Below are positions 45,418 through 53,824 of a DNA stretch of 64,000 nt, piece after piece. The notes under the pieces are model-generated. The model had not been told where the DNA came from and ran no database searches. It saw only the letters and a list, made by a program, of their open reading frames with translations. The position numbers and the translations under genes are program-made. Positions within the stretch are counted from its first letter, which is position 1. Every line of letters starts with the position of its first letter. Source of the DNA: Tepidiformaceae bacterium (lineage in GTDB: Bacteria; Chloroflexota; Dehalococcoidia; Tepidiformales; Tepidiformaceae); NCBI GenBank assembly GCA_958295975.1, contig OY282446.1, positions 186,001-250,000 of the forward strand, read 5' to 3'.

Positions 45418-46628
45418 GCGATCACCTCGCGCTCCTCGAATTCGCGCCCGGCCACGCGCACGGGCAGCCCCGCCAGCGTGGCCGGATCGACGCGGTCGGA
45501 GGTGACCACCACGGCCACGCGGTGGCCCCCGTCGCGCAGGCGGCGCAGCTCCTCGGCCAGCTCCTCCGGCACGAGCGCGGCCACGAGCACGAGCGTCGAG
45601 CCGAGCGGCAGGCGTCCCGCTTCGCGCTGGAGGTGGCGCGCCAGCGCGCCCATCGTGAGGGGCTGCACCACGGCCAGCGCCTCCAGCAGGCGCGGCAGCT
45701 GTGAGCGCGCGCGCGAGGGCGCGAGGCGGATGGGCCGGTCGGAGTTGGGCACGGCGCCGTTCGCCAGCAGGCCCACGGCGTAGCGCCGCTCCATGCCCCA
45801 CAGCGCCAGCGAGGCCGCCACCGAGACGGTGCGCTCCAGCTCGTCCTTCAGGTAGCCCTCCCAGGAGTGCTCGAGCGTGTCGATGTTGAGGAGCACGTAG
45901 AGCTGCGGCGTGGCCGAGGGCTCGTACACGCGCGACTGCAGCTCGCCGCGCCGCGCCGTGGCCTTCCAGTCGATGCGGCGCAGGGGATCGCCCGTCTCGT
46001 GGTCGCGCAGCCCGGCGATGCGGAGCGGGTCCTCGAAGATGGGGTTGCGCCCCTTGTCCTCGCCGAGGGGGCGGTCGGCGGGAAAGCCGAGGTCGTCGAG
46101 CGCGAACACGCGCGGGTAGGCAATGAGCCGCGTCGCGCCCGCGTCCTCGTGCTGGCGGGGGAAGAGGCCGAGGAGGTCGGCGGCGTGCAGCTGCGTGGGG
46201 CCGATGCGGAACTGGCCGCGCGCCCGCGCCCGCAGGCGCACGCGCCAGCGCCGCCGTTCGTACCAGCCCAGGGCGCCGCGCCGCGGCAGCCAGCTGAAGC
46301 CGGGGGAGGATGCCTCGGCGGTGTCCTCGCCCTCCACCTCCAGCCCCTCGGCCACGGCGAGGCGCAGGTTGAACCAGGGCAGCGGCAGGGGCTTGCGGTT
46401 CTCCAGCTCCAGGCGCAGCTCCACGGGCTCGTCCTGGAAGGCGTGCGTCTGGTTCAGTTCGCAGCGCACGCGCACGCGGGCGAAGAGGACGCGCGCCCAC
46501 CAGCGCGCCCCCGCCCCCACGATCAGCACGACGAAGCCGATGCCCGTGATCATGGGCTGGCCCGTGCCGAAGCCGACCCCGATCAGGACCGGGCCCGCCA
46601 GCAGCCAGGCCTCGTGGAAGGGGAGCAC
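45414..46628 (-). CDS. DUF58 domain protein
   Basis: A 404-residue protein with two N-terminal membrane helices and a vWA-like DUF58 domain marked by GLRDHETGDPLRRIDWKATA and RGELQSRVYEPS. DUF58 proteins function with MoxR ATPases, probably in assembling or activating membrane or periplasmic complexes. The GTG start is 3 nt from the MoxR stop. Confidence 0.9.
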   Translation of the reverse strand: MLPFHEAWLLAGPVLIGVGFGTGQPMITGIGFVVLIVGAGARWWARVLFARVRVRCELNQTHAFQDEPVELRLELENRKPLPLPWFNLRLAVAEGLEVEGEDTAEASSPGFSWLPRRGALGWYERRRWRVRLRARARGQFRIGPTQLHAADLLGLFPRQHEDAGATRLIAYPRVFALDDLGFPADRPLGEDKGRNPIFEDPLRIAGLRDHETGDPLRRIDWKATARRGELQSRVYEPSATPQLYVLLNIDTLEHSWEGYLKDELERTVSVAASLALWGMERRYAVGLLANGAVPNSDRPIRLAPSRARSQLPRLLEALAVVQPLTMGALARHLQREAGRLPLGSTLVLVAALVPEELAEELRRLRDGGHRVAVVVTSDRVDPATLAGLPVRVAGREFEEREVIA

Positions 46629-46631
46629 GCC

Positions 46632-47702
46632 TCAGCGCCGCCGCCAGGGCGAATCGTCGTCCGCCGCGGGCGCGGGCTCCGGCGGGGCCGCGGGCTGCGG
46701 CGGAGGCGCGGGCGCGGGCGTCTCGCCCTCGACGGGCACGGGCACGCGGTCGAGCAGCTCGCCGATGAGGTCGGCCACCTCGCGGCCCCGCAGGCGCGTG
46801 CGCGAGGAGAGGATGAGGCGGTGGGGCAGCACGTGCGGGGCCATCGCCTTCACGTCGTCGGGCAGGGCGTAGTCGCGCCCGGCGATGGCCGCCCAGGCGC
46901 GCGCCGCGTGGAAGAGGGCGAGGCTGGCGCGCGGGCTGGCGCCCAGCTCGAAGGCCGCCTCGCGCCGCGTCTCGCGCACGATGCGCACGGCGTAGCGCCG
47001 CACCGCCGGGTCGACGTGCAGCCGCCGCAGCGCCGTCGCCATCTCCGCCAGCCGCTCCGCCGTCACCACCGGTTCCACCGCGTCCAGCGGGTGCTCGCGT
47101 TCGAGCCGCGCCAGCACCTCGTCCTCGCCGTCCTCGTCGGGGTAGCCCAGTTCGAGCCGCAGCAGGAAGCGGTCGAGCTGCGCCTCCGGCAGGGGGAAGG
47201 TGCCCTCCAGCTCGACCGGATTCTGGGTGGCGAGCACGAGGAAGGGGCGCGGCAGGAGCGCCGTCTCGCCCTCCACCGTGATCTGGCGCTCCTCCATGGC
47301 CTCCAGCAGCGCCGACTGCGTGCGCGGCGTGGCGCGGTTGATCTCGTCCGCCAGCACCACCTGCGCGATGAGCGGCCCCTCGCGGAAGGCGAACTCCTGC
47401 GTGCGCTGGTCGAAGTAGTGGATGCCCGTGATGTCGGCGGGCATGAGGTCGGGCGTGAACTGGATGCGGCGGAAGGAGCAGCCCAGCGAGCGCGCGATGG
47501 CCTTCGCCAGCGTGGTTTTGCCCGTGCCGGGCACGTCCTCCAGCAGGATGTGCCCCTCGCAGAGGAGCGCCACCAGCGCCAGCCGCACCACGTCGGCCTT
47601 GCCCACGATCACGCGCTCGACGCTGGCCCGCAGGTCGCCAGCCACGGCGCGGATGGCGTCCACCTCGGCGGGGGCGAGACGGTCGTCGGGATCATCGGGC
47701 AT
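46632..47702 (-). CDS. MoxR-family AAA+ ATPase
   Basis: A 356-residue AAA+ protein. Walker A EDVPGTGKTTLAKAIA, Walker B VVLADEINRATPRTQSALLE, sensor 1 VLATQNPVELEGTFPLPEAQ and LDRFLLRLELGYPDEDGE are typical of MoxR. The C-terminus is a Pro-rich tail. AGGAGG precedes the ATG at 47702 by 5 nt; in-frame upstream ATGs are less likely. It begins the MoxR-DUF58-DUF4129 operon, a chaperone module. Confidence 0.93.
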   Translation of the reverse strand: MPDDPDDRLAPAEVDAIRAVAGDLRASVERVIVGKADVVRLALVALLCEGHILLEDVPGTGKTTLAKAIARSLGCSFRRIQFTPDLMPADITGIHYFDQRTQEFAFREGPLIAQVVLADEINRATPRTQSALLEAMEERQITVEGETALLPRPFLVLATQNPVELEGTFPLPEAQLDRFLLRLELGYPDEDGEDEVLARLEREHPLDAVEPVVTAERLAEMATALRRLHVDPAVRRYAVRIVRETRREAAFELGASPRASLALFHAARAWAAIAGRDYALPDDVKAMAPHVLPHRLILSSRTRLRGREVADLIGELLDRVPVPVEGETPAPAPPPQPAAPPEPAPAADDDSPWRRR

Positions 47703-47784
47703 GGGGGCCTCCTGGCGCATGATCGCGGGGCGAATCGTAAGGGGCTCCGGCGGACGCCCGCCCGCCTCGTGGCACACTGGGCCG

Positions 47785-48762
47785 GTGAGCGACGTGCGCG
47801 CCATCGCGCTGGGGGACAATACCGCCTATCTCGTGCAGCGGGGCGGGACGCGCCTGCTGGTGGACACGGGACCGGACTACGCGGGCGCCTGGGAGGCGCT
47901 GCGGGACGCGCTCGGCGGCGAACCGCCCGACGTGGTCGTGGCCACGCACGGCCATCACGATCACGCCGGGCTGGGCGCGCGCTGGCGGGCGGAGGGCGTC
48001 CCCGTGTGGCTGGGCGCGGCGGACGCGCCCCTCACCGAGCGCCCCCCGCTCCAGTCCGCGGCGGAGGCGGCCGCCCACCTCGCCTGGGCGGAGGGCGCGG
48101 GCGCGCCGCCCGCCACGCTGGCGCACGTGCGCGAGCGCATCGCCGCGCGCCGCGAGGCCGCCCGCCTGGCCGCCGAATCGCCGGACCATCCCGACGGCGA
48201 CGGGCGCTGGCCCACGGGGCTGCGCTATCCGCCCTTCCGCGCCAGCGCGCTCATCGACGGCGACGCCGCGATCGCGGGCGTCGAGCTGCTGGCCGCGCCC
48301 GGCCACACGCCCGGCAACCTCGTGCTGGCCGTGCGCGAGGAGGGCTGGCTCTTCTCCGGCGACCAGCTGCTGCCGCACGTCGACCCGCTGCCCGCCATCC
48401 AGTTCACGGCGGCGGGCGGAGGCCTCGCGCGCTTCCCCACGCTCCCGCGCTTCGCGGCCTCGCTCGAGCGGCTGGCGGACGGCGGCTTCACGCGCTGCTT
48501 CCCCGGCCACGGCCAGCCCTTCGACGGCGCGGCGGAGGCCATCGCGGGCGCGCTGGGCCGCATCGAGCGCCGTTGCGCGCGCGTGCGCGAGTCGCTGCGG
48601 GGCGCGGGTCCGGCCACCGTCCACGGCCTCTGCGAACGCCTCTACCCGCGCGCCGCGTCCCGCCGCTGGTGGCAGACGGCCTCGAGCCTGCAGGGCCAGC
48701 TCGACCTGCTGGAGTGGCGCGGAGAGGCGGCGGAGCGGGCGGGCCTGTGGGAGGCGCGCTGA
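47785..48762 (+). CDS. Metallo-beta-lactamase fold hydrolase
   Basis: A 325-residue protein. The metal site THGHHDHAGLG, AAPGHTPGNLVL, LFSGDQLLPHVDP and FPGHGQPFDG are in family order, so a glyoxalase-II/RNase Z-like hydrolase of small molecules is likely. The C-terminal part (about 240-325) is a helical LACTB2-like extension. Start at GTG with CACACT 6 nt upstream. tRNA-Leu follows 44 nt downstream. Confidence 0.87.
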   Translation: MSDVRAIALGDNTAYLVQRGGTRLLVDTGPDYAGAWEALRDALGGEPPDVVVATHGHHDHAGLGARWRAEGVPVWLGAADAPLTERPPLQSAAEAAAHLAWAEGAGAPPATLAHVRERIAARREAARLAAESPDHPDGDGRWPTGLRYPPFRASALIDGDAAIAGVELLAAPGHTPGNLVLAVREEGWLFSGDQLLPHVDPLPAIQFTAAGGGLARFPTLPRFAASLERLADGGFTRCFPGHGQPFDGAAEAIAGALGRIERRCARVRESLRGAGPATVHGLCERLYPRAASRRWWQTASSLQGQLDLLEWRGEAAERAGLWEAR

Positions 48763-48783
48763 CGCGCCGCGACGGCAAACGCC

Positions 48784-48789
48784 TATCAT
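48784..48789 (+). promoter_or_regulatory. Putative -10 box (TATCAT) of tRNA-Leu
   Basis: TATCAT 17 nt upstream of the tRNA 5' end, in the 44-bp gap after the hydrolase gene. No convincing -35 is seen. Confidence 0.4.
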
Positions 48790-48806
48790 CTGCGGGAGCG
48801 CGGAGC

Positions 48807-48891
48807 GCCGGGGTGGCGGAACGGAATACGCAGCGGACTTAAAATCCGTGGCCCTTGCGGCGTGAGGGTTCGAATCCCTCCCCCGGCACCA
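48807..48891 (+). tRNA. tRNA-Leu (anticodon TAA)
   Basis: Acceptor arms GCCGGGG and CCCCGGC pair over seven bases, with discriminator A and encoded CCA. The anticodon loop CTTAAAA within GCGGA/TCCGT gives TAA. A long variable arm (GGCCCTTGCGGCG region) marks a class II tRNA, and the T arm is GAGGG-TTCGAAT-CCCTC. Confidence 0.95.
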
Positions 48892-48911
48892 GCACTGCCC
48901 CAACACGCGAA

Positions 48912-48936
48912 GAGGCCGGGCGCGGGGCCCGGCCTC
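48912..48936. terminator. Bidirectional hairpin between tRNA-Leu and the convergent flavoprotein gene
   Basis: Perfect 10-bp stem GAGGCCGGGC / GCCCGGCCTC with a 5-nt loop. No T tract follows, but the position 21 nt after the tRNA and 28 nt from the convergent stop fits a shared terminator. Confidence 0.6.
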
Positions 48937-48963
48937 CCGTGCGTGGTCGGCGGACGCGCGAAG

Positions 48964-50184
48964 CTACGACGCGCCGCGGAACTCCATGTCGGGCTCGTGG
49001 CCCAGGTAGAGCTTGCCGATGGTCTCGTAGAGCGGGTGCGCCACCCAGCGGTGCGAGGCGCAGCCGTGGGCGTCCCGCAGCTTGCGCTCCAGCGGGCTGT
49101 ACATGCGCGCCCCCGTCGTGCCCGCCGTGTTGTGGATGCCGTCCACGGCGTGCATGCAGGCGTTGGCCGCGAAGGTGCAGGCCAGGCGCGCCTTGCGCGT
49201 GGTCTCCGGGCCGGGATGGGGCGCGCCCGCGTGCAGCTCCTCCTCGATCTCGCGCATGGATTCCATGACGAAGGCGCGGGCGGCCTGCACGGTGGCCTCG
49301 GCCTCGCCCATGCGGTACTGGGCCACGGGCCGGTCGCGCAGGGTGCCGGGGGAGAGCATGGGCACCTTGTTCTGGGCCAGGTCGGAGAAGGCGTCGAGCG
49401 CGCCGCGGCCCACGCCCAGCGCCACCGCCGCCTTGTTGTAGGAGAGGCGCAGGGGCACGGGCATGCGGAAGACGGGGTTCGGGTAGAGGGCGGGCAGCTT
49501 CATCAGCTCCACGTCCAGCCACTTCTTCTCGATGACGGCGCCGTCCACCTTCACGTCGTGGCTGCCGGAGCCGCGCAGCCCGGCCACGTCCCAGGTATCG
49601 ACGATCTCGAAGAGGGAGCGGTTGACGAAGAACATCTTCATCTTCGGCATGCCCGCGGCCTCGTCCATGATCGGGGCGGGGGCGTCCTCGCTCTCGTAGA
49701 TGGGGCAGGACATGAAGGCCCATTCGACCTGGTGGCAGCCGCTCTGGAAGGTGGTCTGGCCCCAGATTTTGAAGCTGCCGTCGGGCTGTTCGACGGCCCT
49801 GCCGGGCACGGTGCCGGGGCCGCCGCCGCCGCACATGATGACGCGCGGGTTGTCGAGGTAGACCTCGCGCGCGAGGTCCTTGGGCATGCCGCCCGCGGCC
49901 ATGGCGTTGATCTCGGAGCCGATCATGACGTTCCAGCCGACGGAGGCGTCGATGGCGGAGATGGCCTCGAGCACCTCGATGGTCTCCACCGAGCTGGCGT
50001 CCTCGCCGCCCAGCTCGGGCGGCAGGGTGAAGCGGAAGAGCCCCTCGTCGATGAGGATGTCGACGGTCTCGTGGGGCAGGTGGCGAAGCTTCTGCGCCTC
50101 GTCGCCGCCCTCGCGGATGATCTGGGTGAGCCGGTGCACGCGCTCGACGGGCGTGCCCTCGAGCGTGGTCGGGGCGATTGCCAC
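48964..50184 (-). CDS. Acyl-CoA dehydrogenase-like flavoprotein (HsaA/monooxygenase branch)
   Basis: A 406-residue protein with the acyl-CoA dehydrogenase fold: GLFRFTLPPELGGEDASS in the N-terminal helical part, FKIWGQTTFQSGCHQVEW in the middle beta domain, and a C-terminal helical domain ending in YLGHEPDMEFR. It lacks the usual dehydrogenase glutamate signature and resembles the flavin-dependent hydroxylase branch (HsaA, DszC), which uses reduced flavin from a partner reductase; none is adjacent. The GTG start has AGGAGG 6 nt upstream. Confidence 0.8.
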   Translation of the reverse strand: MAIAPTTLEGTPVERVHRLTQIIREGGDEAQKLRHLPHETVDILIDEGLFRFTLPPELGGEDASSVETIEVLEAISAIDASVGWNVMIGSEINAMAAGGMPKDLAREVYLDNPRVIMCGGGGPGTVPGRAVEQPDGSFKIWGQTTFQSGCHQVEWAFMSCPIYESEDAPAPIMDEAAGMPKMKMFFVNRSLFEIVDTWDVAGLRGSGSHDVKVDGAVIEKKWLDVELMKLPALYPNPVFRMPVPLRLSYNKAAVALGVGRGALDAFSDLAQNKVPMLSPGTLRDRPVAQYRMGEAEATVQAARAFVMESMREIEEELHAGAPHPGPETTRKARLACTFAANACMHAVDGIHNTAGTTGARMYSPLERKLRDAHGCASHRWVAHPLYETIGKLYLGHEPDMEFRGAS

Positions 50185-50217
50185 GGGAAAGCCTCCTGCG
50201 TGAAGTGAGCGACGCGG

Positions 50218-50223
50218 AGTATA
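50218..50223 (-). promoter_or_regulatory. Putative -10 box (TATACT) of the flavoprotein gene
   Basis: Minus-strand TATACT, 5 of 6 to consensus, 33 nt upstream of the GTG at 50184, leaving a leader of about 25 nt that contains AGGAGG. This is a conventional, not leaderless, layout. Confidence 0.5.
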
Positions 50224-50294
50224 CGACATGCGCGCGCGGTTGACGGCGGGCGCGTTTGGCCCCAGCATGGAGCGCGCACATTCCGAAGGGAATC

Positions 50295-50380
50295 TGCCGC
50301 CGGGGGGGCCGCAAGGCTGAGATCCGCGAGGACAACCCCAGGAACCTGATCTCGGTAATGCGAGCGTAGGGAAGCGGCGA
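50295..50380 (+). ncRNA. TPP riboswitch (THI element)
   Basis: The thi-box is read directly: CTGAGA at 50317, an ACCC block, GAACCTGATC at 50342 and GGTAATGCGAGCGTAGGGAA, closed by a P1 stem GCCGC/GCGGC (50296-50300 with 50374-50378). Binding of thiamine pyrophosphate should lower expression of the ABC transporter operon that begins at 50516. Confidence 0.93.
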
Positions 50381-50486
50381 CATGGCGCGACATCCGGCAG
50401 ACGAGGTCCCGCGGGCGCATCCGCGTCCGGCCAGCCATCGCTGAGGCGCGCCCTCCCCGTTCCCCGCCCGCCCCCGAATCAGGCGT

Positions 50487-50510
50487 CCCCTCCGACGGCG
50501 TCAGGGAGGG
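50487..50510 (+). promoter_or_regulatory. Hairpin covering the ribosome binding site after the TPP riboswitch
   Basis: CCCTCC (50488-50493) can pair with GGAGGG (50505-50510), the Shine-Dalgarno of the first operon gene, with an inner GAC/GTC pairing. The start codon is 5 nt further on. This is a likely translational expression platform of the riboswitch. Confidence 0.6.
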
Positions 50511-50515
50511 CGCAC

Positions 50516-50815
50516 GTGATCGTCGAGCTGCAGTGTCTGGCCAGCCCCGCGGGGACGCCGGACGATCCCTACCGCCACATCGACGCGGCCATCGCCGTGG
50601 TGCGGGAGTCGGGGCTGAAATACGAGGTGGGCGCGCTGGGCACCACCGTGGAGGGCGAGCCCGACCGCCTCTGGCCGCTCATGCGGCGCGTGCACGAGGC
50701 CTGCCTCGCGGCGGGCGCGGAGTCGCTCGTGACCGTCGTCAAGGTCGAGCAGACGGCGGGCGCGGGCCCCACCATGGCCAGCCTCACGGGCAAGCACCGG
50801 GCGGACGGCGCATGA
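50516..50815 (+). CDS. Thiamine-binding protein, MTH1187/YkoF-like
   Basis: A 99-residue ferredoxin-fold protein of the DUF77 family: DPYRHIDAAIAVVRESGLKY, LGTTVEGEPDRLW and SLVTVVKVEQ. Members bind thiamine or its pyrimidine. The GTG start has GGGAGGG 5 nt upstream. It is the first gene behind the TPP riboswitch, so it probably helps deliver or sense the transported compound. The permease start overlaps its stop (ATGA). Confidence 0.9.
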   Translation: MIVELQCLASPAGTPDDPYRHIDAAIAVVRESGLKYEVGALGTTVEGEPDRLWPLMRRVHEACLAAGAESLVTVVKVEQTAGAGPTMASLTGKHRADGA

Positions 50816-51621
50816 CCGCCATCCCGCGGCGCATGGCGGCGCTGGCGCGCGAGTACGCGCCCGCGCTGGCGCTGCTCGTGGCGCTGGTGGGCCTGTGGGA
50901 GGCGCTCGTGCGGGCGCTGGACGCGCGCCCCTACATCCTGCCCGCGCCGAGCGCCATCTGGGCGGCCTTCCTGGAGACGCGCGAGCTGCTGCCGGCCCAC
51001 CTCGAGGCCACCGCCACCGAGGCGCTCGCGGGGCTGGGGGCGGCGGCCGTCGGGGGCGTGGCCCTGGCCGTGCTCATCGCCAGCGTGCCCCTCGTGCGCC
51101 GCGTGCTCTACCCCATCGTGGTGGCCTCGCAGACGGTGCCGCCGCTGGTGCTGGCGCCGCTGCTCATCGTGTGGGTGGGCATCGGCATCGAGTCCAAGCT
51201 CATCGTGGTGGCGCTCGTGGGCTTCTTCCCCATCGTGGTGAGCACCGTGGACGGGCTGGCCTCGGCGGACCGCGAACTGGTGGCGCTCGTGCGCGGCATG
51301 GGCGCGGGCAAGCTGGCCGTGCTGCGCCACGTGCTCATCCCCTCGGCGGTGCCGGCCTTCTTCGCGGGGCTCAAGATCGCCGCCGCCTACGCCGTCATCG
51401 GGGCCGTCATCGGCGAGTGGGTGGCGGCCAAAGAGGGGCTGGGCATCTTCATCATCCGCTCGCAGGCGTCCTTCCGGCTGGACCAGATTTTCGTGGCCAT
51501 CGCCGTGATCGCGCTGCTCAGCATCGCCCTCTTCGTCACCGTCCACCTGCTGGCGAGGCTCGCCTCGCCGTGGAACTACGTCGACCACGCCGCCGATTCC
51601 AAAGGAGAACCCCGGCCATGA
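50812..51621 (+). CDS. thiX: ABC transporter permease for thiamine precursor (ThiX-like)
   Basis: A 269-residue membrane protein with six predicted spans. The EAA-type coupling loop is ELVALVRGMGAGKLAVLRHV followed by LIPSAVPAFFAGLK. The family also transports taurine and nitrate, but position behind the TPP riboswitch and next to an NMT1-like binding protein points to a pyrimidine moiety of thiamine. It overlaps the next gene by ATGA. Confidence 0.88.
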   Translation: MTAIPRRMAALAREYAPALALLVALVGLWEALVRALDARPYILPAPSAIWAAFLETRELLPAHLEATATEALAGLGAAAVGGVALAVLIASVPLVRRVLYPIVVASQTVPPLVLAPLLIVWVGIGIESKLIVVALVGFFPIVVSTVDGLASADRELVALVRGMGAGKLAVLRHVLIPSAVPAFFAGLKIAAAYAVIGAVIGEWVAAKEGLGIFIIRSQASFRLDQIFVAIAVIALLSIALFVTVHLLARLASPWNYVDHAADSKGEPRP

Positions 51622-52619
51622 AAACGAAACTCCCCTTCCGCCTTCTGCTCCTGCTGCCGGCGCTGCTGCTGGCGGGCCTCGCGCTCGCGGCCTGCGGCGA
51701 CGACGAGCCGGAGGAGCTTCGCCCCGTCACCTTCATGCTCGACTGGACGCCGAACACGAACCACGCGGGCGTCTACGCGGCGCGGGCGCAGGGCTGGTAC
51801 GAGGACGCGGGCATCGTCGTCGAGATCATCGAGCCCGGCGCGGGCGGCGTGGAGCAGGCCGTGGCCGCGGGCGCCGCCCACTTCGGCATCTCCGTGCAGG
51901 AGGCGGTCGTGCCCGCGCGCGAGCAGGGCCTGCCCGTCGTCTCCCTCGCCGCCATCATCGAGCGCAACACCTCCAGCCTCGTGGCGCTGGGGAGCGAGGG
52001 CATCGCGCGCCCGCGCGACCTCGCGGGCAAGACCTACGGCGGCTGGGGCGGCCCCCTCGAAACGGCCCTCGTCTCGCGCCTCGTCGAGTGCGACGGCGGC
52101 GACCCGGACACGGTCGAGTACGCCATCATCGGCAACGTCGACTACCTCGTGGGCATGGAGCAGGACCACTACGACTTCGTGTGGATCTTCGACGGCTGGG
52201 ACGGCATCCGCTACACGCGCGTGCTGGGCGAGGACGTCGTCACCCTGCCCTTCATCGACTACACGGAGTGCATCCCCGACTGGTACACGCCCGTGATCAT
52301 CGCGGGCGAGGGCCTGATCGCGGACGACCCCGACCTCGTGCGCGACTTCATGGAGGCGACGGCGCGCGGCTACCGCTTCGCCATGGAGAACCCGGGCGAG
52401 GCCGCGGACATCCTGCTGGAGGCCGCGCCCGAGCTGGACGGGGCCCTCGTGCGCGCCAGCGCCGGCTACCTCGCCGGGCGCTACGCCGCCGACGCCGATG
52501 ACTGGGGCCGCCAGCAACTGGAGGTCTGGACCCGCTTCGAGGCCTTCCTGCGCGAGGCCGGGCTGACGGAGGCGCCCATCGACGTGGAGGCCGCCTTCAC
52601 CAACGAGTTCCTGCCCTAG
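51618..52619 (+). CDS. thiY: NMT1/THI5-like substrate-binding lipoprotein (ThiY-like)
   Basis: A 333-residue lipoprotein. The signal peptide ends in LALAAC. The mature protein opens with FMLDWTPNTNHAGVYAARAQ, the hallmark of NMT1/THI5 proteins that bind the thiamine pyrimidine or its degradation product. DNA-like periplasmic binding-protein fold is seen throughout (GISVQEAVVPAREQGLP, DLAGKTYGGWGGPLE). Confidence 0.92.
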   Translation: MKTKLPFRLLLLLPALLLAGLALAACGDDEPEELRPVTFMLDWTPNTNHAGVYAARAQGWYEDAGIVVEIIEPGAGGVEQAVAAGAAHFGISVQEAVVPAREQGLPVVSLAAIIERNTSSLVALGSEGIARPRDLAGKTYGGWGGPLETALVSRLVECDGGDPDTVEYAIIGNVDYLVGMEQDHYDFVWIFDGWDGIRYTRVLGEDVVTLPFIDYTECIPDWYTPVIIAGEGLIADDPDLVRDFMEATARGYRFAMENPGEAADILLEAAPELDGALVRASAGYLAGRYAADADDWGRQQLEVWTRFEAFLREAGLTEAPIDVEAAFTNEFLP

Positions 52620-52646
52620 CGGCGCGGGCGCGGGAAAGGGGACGGC

Positions 52647-53426
52647 ATGGACGGCGCGGCGGTGGCCATTCGCGGGCTGCGCCACGCCTTCCCCGGCCCG
52701 CCGCCCGTGCCCGCGCTCGACGGCGTCGAGCTGGAGGCGGCGCGCGGGCAGTTCGTGAGCCTCGTGGGGCCGAGCGGCTGCGGCAAGAGCACGCTGCTGC
52801 GGGCGCTGGCGGGGCTGCTGCTGCCCGACGCGGGCGAGGCCCTGATCGAGGGGCGTTCGGCGCTGGGCCGCCCCGGGCTGGCGGCCTACATGCCCCAGCG
52901 GGACCTGCTCCTGCCCTGGCGGCGGGCGCTCGCCAACGCCACGCTGGGGGCGACCATCGCGGGCGTGGGGCGGGCGGAGGCGCGGCGGCGCGCCCTCGAC
53001 CTGTTCGAGCGCTTCGGGCTGGCGGGCTTCGAGCGCAGCTGGCCCTCGCAGCTGAGCGGGGGCATGCGCCAGCGCCTCGCCCTGCTGCGCACCTTCCTCA
53101 TGCCGCGCGACGTGCTGCTGCTGGACGAGCCCTTCGGCGCGCTGGACGCGATCACGCGGCGCGAGATGCACCAGTGGCTGCAGGAGGTCTGGCGGCGCGA
53201 CGCGCGCACCGTGCTCTTCGTCACGCACGACGTGGAGGAGGCGCTCGTCCTCTCCGACGCCGTGTGCGTACTCACGCCGCGGCCCGCGCGCGTGGCGGCG
53301 CGGCTCGCCATCGACTACCCCCGCCCACGCGCGCCCGCCCTCGTCACCGACCCCGCCTTCGTCGCCGACAAGGCCCGCCTGCTCGCGGCGCTGGACCAGC
53401 ACGGCGCACGGAGCGGCGACGCCTGA
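52647..53426 (+). CDS. thiZ: ABC transporter ATPase (ThiZ-like)
   Basis: A 259-residue ATPase. Walker A VGPSGCGKSTLLRALAG, the Q-loop YMPQRDLLLPW, signature LSGGMRQRLALLRTFL, Walker B VLLLDEPFGALDA and the switch histidine in VTHDVEEALVL are complete. It powers the thiamine-precursor transporter and closes the riboswitch operon. Confidence 0.94.
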   Translation: MDGAAVAIRGLRHAFPGPPPVPALDGVELEAARGQFVSLVGPSGCGKSTLLRALAGLLLPDAGEALIEGRSALGRPGLAAYMPQRDLLLPWRRALANATLGATIAGVGRAEARRRALDLFERFGLAGFERSWPSQLSGGMRQRLALLRTFLMPRDVLLLDEPFGALDAITRREMHQWLQEVWRRDARTVLFVTHDVEEALVLSDAVCVLTPRPARVAARLAIDYPRPRAPALVTDPAFVADKARLLAALDQHGARSGDA

Positions 53427-53502
53427 GGGAAGGCCGCGGAAATCGCGGGGGGGGGTTGCGCGTTAACGATGGATGCCGTATTGCTCTGATCGATGCTGGA
53501 TC

Positions 53503-53716
53503 GGATCGCCGGATCGCCGGATCGCCGGATCGCCGGATCGCCGGATCGCCGGATCGCCGGATCGCCGGATCGCCGGATCGCCGGATCGCCGGATCGCCGG
53601 ATCGCCGGATCGCCGGATCGCCGGATCGCCGGATCGCCGGATCGCCGGATCGCCGGATCGCCGGATCGCCGGATCGCCGGATCGCCGGATCGCCGGATCG
53701 CCGGATCGCCGGATCG
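53503..53716. repeat. Tandem octamer repeat (GGATCGCC)26
   Basis: Exactly 26 perfect copies of the 8-bp unit GGATCGCC (53503-53710) plus six further bases. There are no mismatches. Each unit carries a GATC site. All six frames are open across it, giving runs of GSPDRRIA-type peptides, but no start codon or signal ties it to a gene. It lies between the thi operon and the protease gene. Confidence 0.97.
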
Positions 53717-53824
53717 TCACCAGGACGCCCTCACCGTCGCGAACGCCGCGGGAACGCACGCGCCGCGACCGGCTCCGCCGCTCGCGTGCCGCCGGGCCGT
53801 GGAGCGCAGCGTGAAACCTCCCTC
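53717..53824. other. Gap between the octamer repeat and the protease gene
   Basis: About 108 bp with no gene, no clear promoter and no terminator that could be recognised. On the other side of the repeat, at 53434-53448, a short CCGCG/CGCGG hairpin after thiZ could be a weak terminator. Confidence 0.5.

Noticed and set aside
53503-53716. CRISPR array
   Set aside because: There are no spacers: the 8-bp unit is continuous and identical, and no cas genes are present.
53174-53824. Open frame that joins the octamer repeat to the protease as one 734-residue protein
   Set aside because: It would begin inside the thiZ gene in another frame, and the protease has its own ATG followed by a clear signal peptide.
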